Below are positions 6,196-6,775 of a DNA stretch of 6,775 nucleotides, in pieces. The stretch is from Acidimicrobiales bacterium (lineage in GTDB: Bacteria; Actinomycetota; Acidimicrobiia; Acidimicrobiales; Acidimicrobilacustridaceae). Numbering within the stretch: position 1 is the stretch's first letter; the number at the start of each line of letters is the position of its first letter. The notes beneath the pieces were generated by a model that ran no database searches, was not told the DNA's origin, and saw only the letters and a program-made list of their open reading frames with translations. Made by a program: the position numbers and the translations under genes. Where the stretch lies: contig JALQSZ010000083.1 in the NCBI GenBank assembly GCA_023264135.1, forward strand, positions 1-6,775. Reading direction: 5' to 3'.

Positions 6196-6775
6196 ATGAA
6201 ACGTTGGAATCGATACGTGGCGCTGGCATGTGCATTGAGCATCGGGCTTTTGGTGAGCGCGTGTTCCGATGGCGTCATCGATGCAAAGCGAGTTGACGGT
6301 TCTTCGCGGTCGGCAGCCGGCGGAGATACCTCACCCAATATCGATGAGTTTTGCAGCACCTTTTCTCGAGCCGGTTTCATGACTGCTGCAGAAATCGGAA
6401 CGTGTTTTTTGCTGGAAAACAAAACTTCGAAATTCACTGCACCCAACAAACTCAATGGCAAGGCGGCGCTTACTGTGCCGAAGGCGGAATGCGGATCTCG
6501 AGGCAACGTTGCAGGTGATCCGTGTGTCGCTACGAAGGGGAAGTACGGGGAAATTCGCGATCACCAAAATGGGAACATGTACGGAGCTCGGGTGTTGACG
6601 CCCAATCCGTTCATGGACACTGGTGCGATCCAATTTCAAGCAGCAGCAATGTGGGCGGGCACTGAGGAAATCGTGTACGTCGGAAGCTCTCAAGCCCCGT
6701 TCTCACTCTCACAGTCTTCAGCACAAGCGTTCTTCTCAAATCCGTATTCCGCTGAAACTGGCGGCTATTGCGCAG
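6196..6775 (+). CDS. Cysteine-rich lipoprotein of unrecognised family (paralogue 2), truncated by window end
   Basis: An open frame of 193 codons running off the window without a stop. The signal peptide begins MKRWNR, with a hydrophobic core and lipobox VSAC, Cys23 being lipidated. It is a clear paralogue of the preceding gene. DEFC, GTCFLLENKTSKFTAPNKL (68-86), MYGARVLTPNPF..TGAIQF and GGYC align with NEFC, VTCFILDNQTKKFSAPNQL, VYGWRSLTPDPF..IGAMQF and GGNC. Cysteines 53, 70, 99, 110 and 192 match 50, 71, 100, 107 and 189 of paralogue 1. Overall similarity is moderate, so the duplication is old. GGAG at 6182-6185 lies ten bases before the ATG, and the gap to the previous stop is only 17 bases, so the two genes form an operon. 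Function is unknown; the family may continue beyond the window. Confidence 0.85.
   Translation, partial: MKRWNRYVALACALSIGLLVSACSDGVIDAKRVDGSSRSAAGGDTSPNIDEFCSTFSRAGFMTAAEIGTCFLLENKTSKFTAPNKLNGKAALTVPKAECGSRGNVAGDPCVATKGKYGEIRDHQNGNMYGARVLTPNPFMDTGAIQFQAAAMWAGTEEIVYVGSSQAPFSLSQSSAQAFFSNPYSAETGGYCA

Overview
The window looks like a piece of an actinobacterial chromosome. It has moderately high GC, actinobacterial-style LysC and Asd proteins, membrane-anchored peptidyl-prolyl isomerases (PPIases) with Ser/Thr-rich linkers, and several genes that appear to be transcribed without a leader. An Acidimicrobiia-like aquatic lineage is my best guess from the overall character of the proteins, but nothing here fixes the taxonomy. 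There are no RNA genes, insertion sequences, CRISPR arrays or phage genes, and no gene-free stretch longer than about 100 bases.

Layout. Positions 1-1008 (+) hold the end of a SAM-dependent methyltransferase. It overlaps by ATGA a peptidase S51/cyanophycinase-like protein whose catalytic serine and histidine both appear to be replaced. Positions 1019-2633 (-) hold two membrane-anchored PPIase-fold proteins of unrelated folds, an FKBP and a divergent cyclophilin, convergent with the first pair. Positions 2694-5048 (+) hold lysC (aspartate kinase) and asd (aspartate-semialdehyde dehydrogenase), the first two steps of the aspartate pathway to lysine/diaminopimelate, methionine and threonine. lysC contains a strong internal ribosome binding site and in-frame ATG at the expected place for a separate regulatory beta subunit. 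Positions 5105-6775 (+) hold two tandem paralogous lipoproteins of a family I do not recognise, with five aligned cysteines; the second runs off the window.

Expression pattern. Five genes that look like first genes of transcription units (FKBP, cyclophilin-like, lysC, asd, first lipoprotein) have no Shine-Dalgarno sequence. Each instead has a TAGNNT hexamer ending 8-10 bases before the start codon, as expected of a -10 box driving a leaderless mRNA. The three starts inside transcription units (S51-like gene, internal lysC ATG, second lipoprotein) have clear GGAG/GGAGG ribosome binding sites. This split also decides several start codons, notably GTG 2694 for lysC and ATG 2633 for the cyclophilin-like gene.

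Most worth following up are the unrecognised cysteine-rich lipoprotein pair, the apparent S51 pseudoenzyme, and the leaderless/Shine-Dalgarno division. Everything else is ordinary housekeeping content.
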